From: Planctomycetota bacterium
GTDB taxonomy: Bacteria > Planctomycetota > B15-G4
NCBI GenBank assembly: GCA_003644265.1
Contig: QNBX01000033.1
Span: 1 to 32,812, forward strand
Length of the DNA: 32,812 nucleotides
Direction: 5' to 3'
The notes under the pieces were generated by a model. The model saw only the letters and a program-made list of their open reading frames with translations. It was not told the DNA's origin and ran no database searches. The position numbers were made by a program, and so were the translations under genes. Shown piece after piece: positions 1-6,588 of this stretch (positions are counted from its first letter, which is position 1; the number at the start of each line of letters is the position of its first letter).

Positions 1-677
1 ATGTCGGCCGTCGGGCTGGCGATGGCGGGGTTCCCGGGCGCCGCCGAGAAGGCCTCCACGTCCACCTGGGGTACGTGCTTCACCAGTCGCCCGGGGGCCG
101 ACGAGGTGCGCGTGCGGCAGGTGTCCAGCATCAAGGCCGTGGACAGCTCGCCGCCCCGGCCTGCCACCGCGCGCTTGGCGTCGCCGATCCAGGCCGTCAG
201 CTCGTCGTAGGACAGAGTGTTGGTGTAGTCGCCCTGGGCCATGTCGCTCGGGTGGGTCAGGAAGCGCTGGGCGCCATCGATGCTGAAGCCGTGCCCCACC
301 CAGTGCACCAGCAGCACGTTGCCCGGGCCGGCCAACGACGCTGAGAGCTTCCGGATGTGATCGCGGATGTTCGCGGGGTAGACGCGCTCGCCAGAGAGCA
401 GCACCACGTCGGCGTCCGGGAAGTCGAGCGCGTCGACCAGGGTGCGCCTCAGTTCGGCGGCGCTGGGCTGGGCGTAGGGCAGGTTCCAGTTGGGCTCGGC
501 GTAGGTGTCCGCGGCCACCAGCAGGGCCACGCGACGACCTCCCGAGCGCGGCGGTCCCGCCTCCCAACGGAAGGGTGGGTGATCCACGCGGCCTCCGGCG
601 TCCTGATCCGGCAGGACCCCGCAGCCCAAGCCCCCCAGCACGAGCAGCGCGATGGCCATCAGACTCCGACGCTTCAT
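1..677 (-). CDS. Caspase-family (peptidase C14-like) lipoprotein, 3' end outside window
   Basis: The visible 225 residues start with a basic n-region, a hydrophobic stretch and a Cys at 19 after LGGLG, which reads as a lipoprotein signal; an export signal is clear, the lipobox only approximate. The following domain has the caspase hallmarks: a first beta-strand RRVALLVAADTYA (48-60), a catalytic His in WVGHGFSIDG (His129) and a catalytic Cys in MLDTCRTR (Cys187). Both active-site residues are present, so this is a plausible active cysteine peptidase, probably membrane-anchored outside the cytoplasm. The ATG at 677 is well supported: GAGGAG lies five bases upstream (683-688) and the start overlaps the stop of the upstream lipoprotein gene by four bases (ATGA), so the two are translationally coupled. 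No stop occurs before base 1, so length and any C-terminal domain are unknown. The substrate is unknown. Confidence 0.85.
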   Translation of the reverse strand, partial: MKRRSLMAIALLVLGGLGCGVLPDQDAGGRVDHPPFRWEAGPPRSGGRRVALLVAADTYAEPNWNLPYAQPSAAELRRTLVDALDFPDADVVLLSGERVYPANIRDHIRKLSASLAGPGNVLLVHWVGHGFSIDGAQRFLTHPSDMAQGDYTNTLSYDELTAWIGDAKRAVAGRGGELSTALMLDTCRTRTSSAPGRLVKHVPQVDVEAFSAAPGNPAIASPTAD

Positions 678-1897
678 GGTGTCTCCTCAACCTGTTCCCA
701 CGACAAGACCTGGGCCTGCACGGCGTCGGCCTTGATCCACTGGCAGATGGCGTCGCTGGCGTCCTGGAGCTGCTGCAGTTGGGACAGGTCCCCGCGCCGA
801 CAGGCCGCGAGGTCCACCTCCAGGTCTTTGCCCGCGAGCGTGGCCAGGCCGGGGCCCGACAGCGCCAGCAGTGTCACCGGGCCCGGCACGAAGCCGGCGG
901 GGTCATCCACAACGTAGTCCTGGTCGACGTGCCCGCCGGCCAGCTCCACGCCGTGCTGCGCCCAGAGAAACGCCAGCTGCTCCCCGTCGAGCCAGAAGAG
1001 CACCAGGTCCTGCCCCGGGGGCACCTGGCCCCGCAGGCGGACCGCCTGGTTCCAGCTCGCGGTCTGGCGGTCCACGCGCAGGGCCAGCCCGGCGTGGGGT
1101 TGGGTGCGGGCCGCGCGGAGCGGGCGCTCCAGCACCTCGTCCGGGTCCGGCAGCCGGGTCGCGAGCTCGTCGCGCATGCGCAGCCAGCGCGGGTCGGGCG
1201 AAGTCGAGCGACGGATCCACGTGTCGAGCGTGTTGACGGCCAGGAACAGCTGCCCGTTGCGCTCCTCCAGCGAGGCCAAGGCCAGCACGTCGTCGGGACG
1301 TGGGTCGGCGTCGGGGCGCCGCGCGGTGTACAGCAACGTGCGCCAGCCCATGGCGGCCGCGTCGAGGTCGCCGCGGTTGGTGGCCCGCACGATGAAGGCC
1401 TCGATGTGGGAGCGTGGCGAGGGGGACCCGGCCGCCAACGACGCCAGTACCTTGCCGGGGAAGATCTGCTCGCTGGGTACCAGCAGTTCGGCCAGCGCCC
1501 GGAACTCGTCGCCTTCGGTGCGCGCCGTTTGCACGCGACCGGTGCGAGCGCCCGCCACGGTGGCTTCGGCATCCAACCGGGTCACGGACCGGAATCGATC
1601 ACCGCGCTGCGTGTCCAATTCGTCCTGAGCCACGGCGCGAACATGCGTGCGACGTGTGGCGGCCGCCTCGGCCCGAGCTTGATGGAGCGCCTGCTGGCGG
1701 GCCAGGGCCTCCGTCGCGCCGAAGCCCTCGGCGCAGACGATGACCGTGTCCGCGTCGACGTCGTGCACCCCGGGTGCGAGCGTGATGCTGGAGCTGGCCG
1801 CCCGCGGGGGCTCAGAAGGAGCGCTGCAGGCAAAGGGCATGCAGGCCAACGCGCACAACGCGATGCCGATTGCCGCCGACGGTCCTGAGCTGCCCAT
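674..1897 (-). CDS. Exported probable lipoprotein coupled to caspase gene, function unknown
   Basis: This 407-residue protein has an N-terminal hydrophobic segment (8-23) with Cys19 and Cys24 as possible lipidation sites; neither lipobox is perfect. Residues about 50-140 have an alternating Ala-rich helix followed by a strand-rich part, reminiscent of LPP20-type lipoprotein domains. Residues 265-350 form a beta-rich segment (LALRVDRQTASWNQAV, then DLVLFWLDGEQLAF) similar in style to the DUF4384-type domains often found beside bacterial caspases. Both are impressions, not matches I could test. I placed the start at 1897 because GGAGG sits six bases upstream (1904-1908). An in-frame ATG at 1924 has no ribosome binding site. 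The gene lies 164 bases after the caspase-FGE gene and overlaps the downstream caspase lipoprotein by four bases, so it likely works with the caspases at the cell surface. Confidence 0.8.
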   Translation of the reverse strand: MGSSGPSAAIGIALCALACMPFACSAPSEPPRAASSSITLAPGVHDVDADTVIVCAEGFGATEALARQQALHQARAEAAATRRTHVRAVAQDELDTQRGDRFRSVTRLDAEATVAGARTGRVQTARTEGDEFRALAELLVPSEQIFPGKVLASLAAGSPSPRSHIEAFIVRATNRGDLDAAAMGWRTLLYTARRPDADPRPDDVLALASLEERNGQLFLAVNTLDTWIRRSTSPDPRWLRMRDELATRLPDPDEVLERPLRAARTQPHAGLALRVDRQTASWNQAVRLRGQVPPGQDLVLFWLDGEQLAFLWAQHGVELAGGHVDQDYVVDDPAGFVPGPVTLLALSGPGLATLAGKDLEVDLAACRRGDLSQLQQLQDASDAICQWIKADAVQAQVLSWEQVEETP

Positions 1898-1903
1898 GCC
1901 CTG

Positions 1904-1908
1904 CCTCC
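1904..1908 (-). promoter_or_regulatory. Ribosome binding site GGAGG deciding the start at 1897
   Basis: On the minus strand GGAGG is followed by a six-base spacer and then ATG at 1897. The longer in-frame start at 1924 has no purine-rich sequence before it, so this site favours the shorter protein. Confidence 0.6.
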
Positions 1909-2061
1909 AGGATTGTCTGGTCATGATACGTGTCGGGCGCTGGGAGCGGTGCGGGCGGTCCGTTTGCTGGGGCAACCGGAGACCGGGGCCACCGGCCGCA
2001 CATCCGGCGGTCTCGCCTCGGGGCCGATTGGCGCATCGGAGGGCGAGGCCGCTGGACCGCC

Positions 2062-4689
2062 CTACCGCAACGACGCGACCGGGCGGAACCCGATCTGCCG
2101 GTGCCGGATGCCCGCGCCGCTCCGGCTGCGCTGGGCTGAGCGGCAGCTCTTGCTGGGGTCGGCCCAGCAGCCGCCACGCAGCACCCGGTAGGACGAGCTG
2201 GAAGTCAGCCAGGCCGCGCCGTCGTCCGGCGCTTCGGTGTAGTCCTTGTGCCAGGTGTCCTCGCACCACTCGCTGACGTTGCCGAGCACGTCGTGCAGGC
2301 CGAAGGCGTTGGCCGTCTGCGTGCCGGCTGTGTGGGTCTTGGAGCGGCTGTTCTGGTCGAACCAGGCCACGGTTGGCAGCGCGCCATGACGCGCGCCGGT
2401 GCTGCCGGCGCGGGTCGCGTACTCCCACTGCGCCTCGCTGGGCAGGCACAGGCCGGTCTCGCGCTCGAAGGCCTGGATGTCGTTCCACGACACCTGCTCG
2501 ACGGGCGCGTCGCGGCCGGAGCCGGTGAACTTGGCCGGGTTGCTGCCCATGACCGCCTGCCACTGGCGCTGGGAGCACTCGGTCTTGGCGATCAGGAACG
2601 CGTCGAGCATGACCTGGTGCTGCGGTCCCTCGCGGGATGCGCGACCCTCCTCGTGCGCTGGGCTGCCCATGCGGAACGACCCGGCCGGCAGCAGCACGAA
2701 GCGCATGCCCACGCCGTCGCCCAGGTCCTTGACGTACTCGGGGTAGCCCTGGACGTTGCCGCCCGCCGATGTGAAGCCGTCCAGCTGCGGGGCGGGGCGG
2801 CCTCGGGTCCAGCTGAGGGCGGCGGCGCTGGCGTCGTCCGACGGGGCCGCGCCGCTCGCGGTTGCGCCGCCGACGTCGCGGGACGGCGCCGCGGCGGTCT
2901 CGCCTGGCGCCTGGCCGTGTGTCTGGCCCGCTGCCTGGCCGGGGACTTGGCCCGCTGCTTGGCCGGGGATTTGGCCGGCTGCTTGGCCGGGGACTTGGCT
3001 TGGCGCCCGGCCTGCTGCGCCGCCCGCCGCTTCGCCTGCTGCCTCGCCTCCTGCCTCGCTCGTCGTCCGGCTCGCGAGCTGCGCGCGCTCGGGCTCGGTG
3101 TAGCGGAAGTAGAACGCCCGCGTCTGCCACAGCGACGCCGCGCCCTCGTCGTCGACGGCCTGGGCAAACAGCGTGTGCGGGCCGTCAACCGGCGCGGGCA
3201 GATCGAAGCGCGCCTCGGCGCGCTGCTCGAAGTCGTCGGGGTCATCTAGCGCCAGGCGCCACCTCACGATCCGGCCGTCGGGGTCCTCGCCGCGCAGCTC
3301 GACCGCCAACCGCCCGCTGCCTACGCGCGCGCCGTCGAGGGGGCTGACGAAGGCCACCTCCGGGCGCCGGTTGGGCAGCACCTCGAAGGCGACCTTGGCC
3401 GGCGCGGACCAGTTGCCCCAGTGGTCCTGCACCTGCACCTGAAATGTGTGCGTGCCGGGCTCGGGGGCCGAGATGTCGGCCCAGTCTCGCCGGGTCTGCT
3501 TGGGCTCGTGGTCATCCAGACGCCAGCGGTAGCCCTCGGCGCCGCGGTCGACGTCCGCCTCCCAGCGCAGCAGCAGCGCCCGCGCCTGGGAGCGGGTCAG
3601 CGGCTGCGTGGGGGCCCGGGTGAGCTTGATGCTGGGCGGCCGCGCGACCTTGCGCACAAAGACCGGATCGAGGTCGGCCGTGGCGGTGACCGCCTGGCGC
3701 GCCACGGGCGGCAGCTCGTCCTCGAACACGACGCCGCCGCCGGGCTGGGCCTCGGACAGCTCGTAGCCGCGGGCCGCCTCGGACGGCTGCGCGATGTCGG
3801 GGTGCTGCTGCTTGCCCGGCAGGTGGATCGACAGCAGCTTGGGCACGCGGGTCTGCACGTACGCGCAGACCTCGCCCAGGGTCACGCGGCCGTCGCCCCG
3901 GGTGCCGTCGGCCGCGCCGCGCAGGCCCTCCTCGAGCGCCACGGAGAACAGGCCGCGATCGCGTCCGGGCCACTCGTAGGCGCGCTCGCCCGGGCTGCAT
4001 GCGAACAGCGTCTGGGTGAAGGAGATGTTCGCGCTGGGCGCGGCGGGCTTGAGCACGAGTCCCCGGGAGAAGCGCTCGTCGAGGCGGTTGTCCCGCTCGC
4101 CGCGCGCCAGCTCGGGATCGTTGCGGCATCCGTCCAGCACCAGCATGCGCTTGGACGCGGCCAGGGCGCCCATGCGCTCGCTCAGCTCGGTCAGCGTCAG
4201 GCCCTCCTCGGCGGTGTAGCGCGGATCGGTGCGGTGGGTCAGCAGGACACCCTCGCCGGTCTCGTCGTCGAGCACCGCGTGCAGCGAGAAGTGCAGGTAG
4301 ACCAGGTCGTCGCTGTCGCTGTTGCGGGCGATGTGCGCCAGCCGCGCCCGGATGTTGCCGCGCGTGGGCAGGTTGCCCGGGTCGTTCGACGTCAGCAGGA
4401 ACACCTGGCTGGAGGGGAATTCCGCCCGCGTCACCAGCGTGTCGCGGATGGCCTCGACGTCGTTGACCGATCCGGAGAGGCTGCTGATGCTCGGGTCGAT
4501 GTAGTCGTCGATGCCCACCAGCAGGGCCCAGCGCGACTCCTCGGCTCGCAGCGGCGCGGCCAGCAGCAGCAGCGCGGCGGTCAGGCTCGCCAGCCACGGT
4601 CCTGTGGTCGGGATGCACGCCCACCACGAACCGGCACCGCGCTGGCGGGCGAACTCGCGAGCCGGAGTGCTGGATGTCTTGACGGTCAC
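2062..4689 (-). CDS. Exported caspase - Ig-like - repeat linker - FGE-sulfatase fusion protein
   Basis: About 875 residues with this order: hydrophobic export signal (33-48, ending APLRA), caspase domain (53-310), two beta-sandwich-like segments (about 355-530), a GQAAGQ-type repeat linker (566-597) and a C-terminal FGE-sulfatase/C-type-lectin-fold domain (655-875). The FGE part shows GMRFVLLPAGSFRMGS, PVEQVSWNDIQAF, LPSEAQWEYATRAG, LGNVSEWCED and IGFRPV. The caspase Cys is present (LVLDGCRND, Cys188), but the usual SGHG around the His is SLHA (His137), an odd change. In the FGE domain the two catalytic cysteines of true formylglycine generators should be five apart; here the first position is Asp844 and only Cys849 fits, so it probably binds rather than oxidises. 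Start: GTG 4689 has GAGGA just upstream (spacing short); ATG 4791 and GTG 4761 are alternatives without a ribosome site. It likely cleaves or senses envelope targets; substrate unknown. Confidence 0.85.
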   Translation of the reverse strand: MTVKTSSTPAREFARQRGAGSWWACIPTTGPWLASLTAALLLLAAPLRAEESRWALLVGIDDYIDPSISSLSGSVNDVEAIRDTLVTRAEFPSSQVFLLTSNDPGNLPTRGNIRARLAHIARNSDSDDLVYLHFSLHAVLDDETGEGVLLTHRTDPRYTAEEGLTLTELSERMGALAASKRMLVLDGCRNDPELARGERDNRLDERFSRGLVLKPAAPSANISFTQTLFACSPGERAYEWPGRDRGLFSVALEEGLRGAADGTRGDGRVTLGEVCAYVQTRVPKLLSIHLPGKQQHPDIAQPSEAARGYELSEAQPGGGVVFEDELPPVARQAVTATADLDPVFVRKVARPPSIKLTRAPTQPLTRSQARALLLRWEADVDRGAEGYRWRLDDHEPKQTRRDWADISAPEPGTHTFQVQVQDHWGNWSAPAKVAFEVLPNRRPEVAFVSPLDGARVGSGRLAVELRGEDPDGRIVRWRLALDDPDDFEQRAEARFDLPAPVDGPHTLFAQAVDDEGAASLWQTRAFYFRYTEPERAQLASRTTSEAGGEAAGEAAGGAAGRAPSQVPGQAAGQIPGQAAGQVPGQAAGQTHGQAPGETAAAPSRDVGGATASGAAPSDDASAAALSWTRGRPAPQLDGFTSAGGNVQGYPEYVKDLGDGVGMRFVLLPAGSFRMGSPAHEEGRASREGPQHQVMLDAFLIAKTECSQRQWQAVMGSNPAKFTGSGRDAPVEQVSWNDIQAFERETGLCLPSEAQWEYATRAGSTGARHGALPTVAWFDQNSRSKTHTAGTQTANAFGLHDVLGNVSEWCEDTWHKDYTEAPDDGAAWLTSSSSYRVLRGGCWADPSKSCRSAQRSRSGAGIRHRQIGFRPVASLR
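2911..3006 (-). repeat. Four tandem 24-bp units encoding a Gly/Gln/Ala/Pro linker
   Basis: Units at 2911-2934, 2935-2958, 2959-2982 and 2983-3006 encode eight-residue repeats of the form VPGQAAGQ in the caspase-FGE protein. The two central units are nearly identical; the outer ones are diverged. The repeat lies between the beta-sandwich segment and the FGE domain and looks like a flexible spacer that can change length by slippage without a frameshift. Confidence 0.8.
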
Positions 4690-4757
4690 GTTCCTCAGCG
4701 GTGCCTCGTGATCGACACGTCGACGAGTCTCACGCCGAGCGCCCTCGGCTGATGTTA

Positions 4758-5156
4758 TCACTCCACACTGGGGCGGTTGCGGTCGTCGCATCGCCGTGTC
4801 CGTGAGGCGCCGGCTGCCCGCTCGTGATCTCGCGCGCTTGTCCTGTCCATGGAGTTGCTGTAGGCGTCTCGGTGCTCGAGGTCGGACACGGTGCCGGTGT
4901 AGCTGCCTCCCGACTCCTGCGTGGTGTGGGTGAAGCAGCGCCGCTCTCCGTCGATGCGGAAGCCGTGGCCGATGGACGCCACCAGCAGCACGTTGTCCGG
5001 CCCGGGCAGGTCGCTTCCCAACGCCTCGATCTTGGCTGCGATGTTGCTGAAGTGCGCGAGTTCATTTGCCCGCACGGCGACATCTCGCTGCGCGAACCCC
5101 AGCCGGTCTCGCAGGACGCCGGCAATGCGCTCGGCGCTGGGCACCCGTTTCTTCAT
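4758..5156 (-). pseudogene. Truncated caspase-domain remnant
   Basis: The reading frame aligns by eye with residues about 70-157 of the caspase lipoprotein at the left edge: PSAERIAGVLRDRLGF against PSAAELRRTLVDALDF, then GPDNVLLVASIGHGF against GPGNVLLVHWVGHGF, then an FTH and SYTGTVSDLE stretch. The His of the GHG motif is kept. The export signal and first beta-strand are missing at the front, and similarity stops after SDLE, before the catalytic Cys, with an unrelated tail. The 5' break coincides with the palindromic operator of the neighbouring abiE genes, and the only ATG (5156) lies inside that palindrome, so it may not be a real start. No ribosome binding site was seen. I read this as a gene remnant; a small protein made from it cannot be excluded. 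Confidence 0.65.
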
Positions 5157-5199
5157 ATGGACAGTTACTACACGGAATCGTATGGTATCTGTCGATATG
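5154..5199. promoter_or_regulatory. Imperfect inverted repeat, probable AbiEi operator
   Basis: Two 17-base arms, CATATGGACAGTTACTA (5154-5170) and TGGTATCTGTCGATATG (5183-5199), are inverted copies matching at 14 of 17 positions with a 12-base spacer. The site is strikingly AT-rich for this window and covers both candidate abiEi start codons (5182 and 5197). AbiEi antitoxins are known to repress their own operon by binding inverted repeats upstream of the gene, so negative autoregulation is the likely role. The symmetry also puts an ATG on the minus strand at 5156. Confidence 0.7.
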
Positions 5200-5796
5200 A
5201 ATGCCGCCACGGATGAGCGCCTGCTCCAGCCTCTCACGGCAGCTCAGCGGGGCGTGTTCTCGAAGGCCGACTTGCAGACAGCGCTGGGCGAGAAGCACCC
5301 CTCGGCCTTCGCGAGCAGGGTCCGGGCGCTGGAGCAGTGCGGGGCGCTGCGGCGCTTCATCCGCGGGTGGTACGTGGCGCAGGAGTTCGACCTGGCGACG
5401 CTCAGCCAGCGCATCTCGCCGCGGTCGTACGTCAGCTTCGGCACGGTGCTGGCGCGGGAACTGCTGGTGGGCAGCGCCCCGGAGCGCCAGCTCACGGCCG
5501 CCAAGGTCGGGACGGCGCGCAGCTACTCGGGGCTCGGCGTGCAGATCGTGCACGTGAGCATCGCGCGGCACCTGGACTTCGGCTATCAGCGCGTCGACGG
5601 CGTGGCCTGGGCGGACGCGGAGAAGGCGGCCCTGGACGTGCTGTATTACCACCTCCGCGGTCGTCGCTACGTGTTCGACATCTACTCCGACATCGCCTTC
5701 GAGAAGCTCGACATGCGGCGCGTGCGTTCGTACCTGAAGCAGTATCGAAACCCACGTTTCGTCGCGTTCGCGCGCAAGCTCCTGGAGGGCGCATGA
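5182..5796 (+). CDS. abiEi: AbiEi-type antitoxin / transcriptional repressor
   Basis: A 204-residue protein (199 if the second ATG at 5197 is used) with an N-terminal winged-helix region (residues about 17-58, GVFSKADLQTALG to LRRFIRGWYVA) and a C-terminal AbiEi domain including YVSFGTVLARELL, VDGVAWADAEKAALDVLYY and a basic C-terminal tract (MRRVRSYLKQY). The family neutralises the partner nucleotidyltransferase toxin and represses its own promoter. The stop overlaps the start of the toxin gene by four bases (ATGA), as expected for a type IV toxin-antitoxin pair. Neither start has a good ribosome binding site; transcripts starting in the palindrome could be nearly leaderless. The pair sits next to a broken caspase gene and may have been inserted there. 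Confidence 0.85.
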   Translation: MVSVDMNAATDERLLQPLTAAQRGVFSKADLQTALGEKHPSAFASRVRALEQCGALRRFIRGWYVAQEFDLATLSQRISPRSYVSFGTVLARELLVGSAPERQLTAAKVGTARSYSGLGVQIVHVSIARHLDFGYQRVDGVAWADAEKAALDVLYYHLRGRRYVFDIYSDIAFEKLDMRRVRSYLKQYRNPRFVAFARKLLEGA

Positions 5797-6542
5797 GCGC
5801 CCCGCTGCCGCGACCGGCGACCTCCGACGCGCTGTTCGTCTGGGTGATGCACCGCTTTGCCGCGGTGTTCGAGGAGCACGCCGTGCTGAAGGGCGGCATG
5901 GCTCTGCGGCTGGTGGACAGCCCGCGCTCGACGACCGACATCGACTATGTCTTTGTGCCGTTCACGTCGAAGAATGACATCCGGGAGGACGTCGAGCGCG
6001 TTCTGCGCGAGCTCGAGGGCGCCGAGGTCGCGGTCCGCCTGCACTCGACGATGCTGCGCGCCGACGTGCGCGTGGATGACGTGGCCGTCCAGGTCGAGGT
6101 GAGCGTGGCGACCGATTGCTCCTCGACGGCGATGGCTACCGCCGGCTTCGCGCAGTCCGTCGGCCAGCCGTCACACGTCGTACGCGTCATGCGCTGGGAC
6201 ACGGCGCTGGCGCACAAGCTGGCCGCGTGGAACGAGCGCCGGCTGCTGCGGGACCTGTACGACTGCTACTTCCTCTCGGCCCGTCTCGGACAGCTGCCGG
6301 ACTTCGAGACGCTTGATCTGCGGCTCGAGAAGGTCCGGTCGCGTCTCCCCGGGCTGAAGGCGCGCAGCAAGATGACCCGGGATGAGCTGGCCGCGACGCT
6401 GCGCGCTGCCGCAGCGCGCATCGACGCGGGTGCGATCGCAGCGGAGCTGGCGCCGCTGCTCCCGGAGACCGAGCTCGCGGGGCTGGAGACTCGTTTGCGG
6501 GCCGCTGTCGTGCGCCTGGCCGAGCGGCTGGAGGACGTGTAG
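5793..6542 (+). CDS. abiEii: AbiEii-type nucleotidyltransferase toxin
   Basis: The 249-residue protein has the minimal nucleotidyltransferase signature: LKGGMALRL (Gly34-Gly35) followed by TTDIDYVF with the metal-binding pair Asp49 and Asp51. A further conserved block, AHKLAAWNERRLLRDLYDCYF (about 140-160, Lys142, Arg153-Asp154 and Asp157), matches the AbiEii/MenT family pattern of a Lys and an R-D-x-x-D element. The active site therefore looks intact. Members transfer nucleotides to RNA such as tRNA acceptor ends and cause reversible growth arrest or phage abortive infection; which substrate applies here cannot be read from sequence. The C-terminal 70 residues are helical and Ala/Leu-rich. 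It is translationally coupled to the antitoxin by a four-base overlap and ends at a hairpin. Confidence 0.88.
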   Translation: MSAPLPRPATSDALFVWVMHRFAAVFEEHAVLKGGMALRLVDSPRSTTDIDYVFVPFTSKNDIREDVERVLRELEGAEVAVRLHSTMLRADVRVDDVAVQVEVSVATDCSSTAMATAGFAQSVGQPSHVVRVMRWDTALAHKLAAWNERRLLRDLYDCYFLSARLGQLPDFETLDLRLEKVRSRLPGLKARSKMTRDELAATLRAAAARIDAGAIAAELAPLLPETELAGLETRLRAAVVRLAERLEDV

Positions 6543-6557
6543 GCGCCCGCCGGGCGC
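6543..6557. terminator. GC hairpin after abiEii, possible bidirectional terminator
   Basis: GCGCCC, a three-base loop and GGGCGC form a perfect six-base-pair stem directly after the abiEii stop and 31 bases from the stop of the convergent cytochrome gene. There is no T-run, so it is only a weak intrinsic terminator candidate. Confidence 0.35.
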
Positions 6558-6588
6558 TCAGGTCTGCTGGGGTGCGTTGTCCGCCCGC

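Noticed and set aside
2062..2200. Possible variable region of a diversity-generating retroelement at the 3' end of the FGE domain
   Set aside because: The C-type-lectin-fold FGE domain is a common variable-protein scaffold, but no reverse transcriptase or template repeat was found in the window.
574..3130. Very long open frames in other frames, such as the full 674-3130 minus frame and 575-1888 plus
   Set aside because: They run across or opposite real genes and are Arg/Pro/Ala-rich with no domain signal, which is expected at this GC content. Only the part of 674-3130 from 1897 downward is coding.
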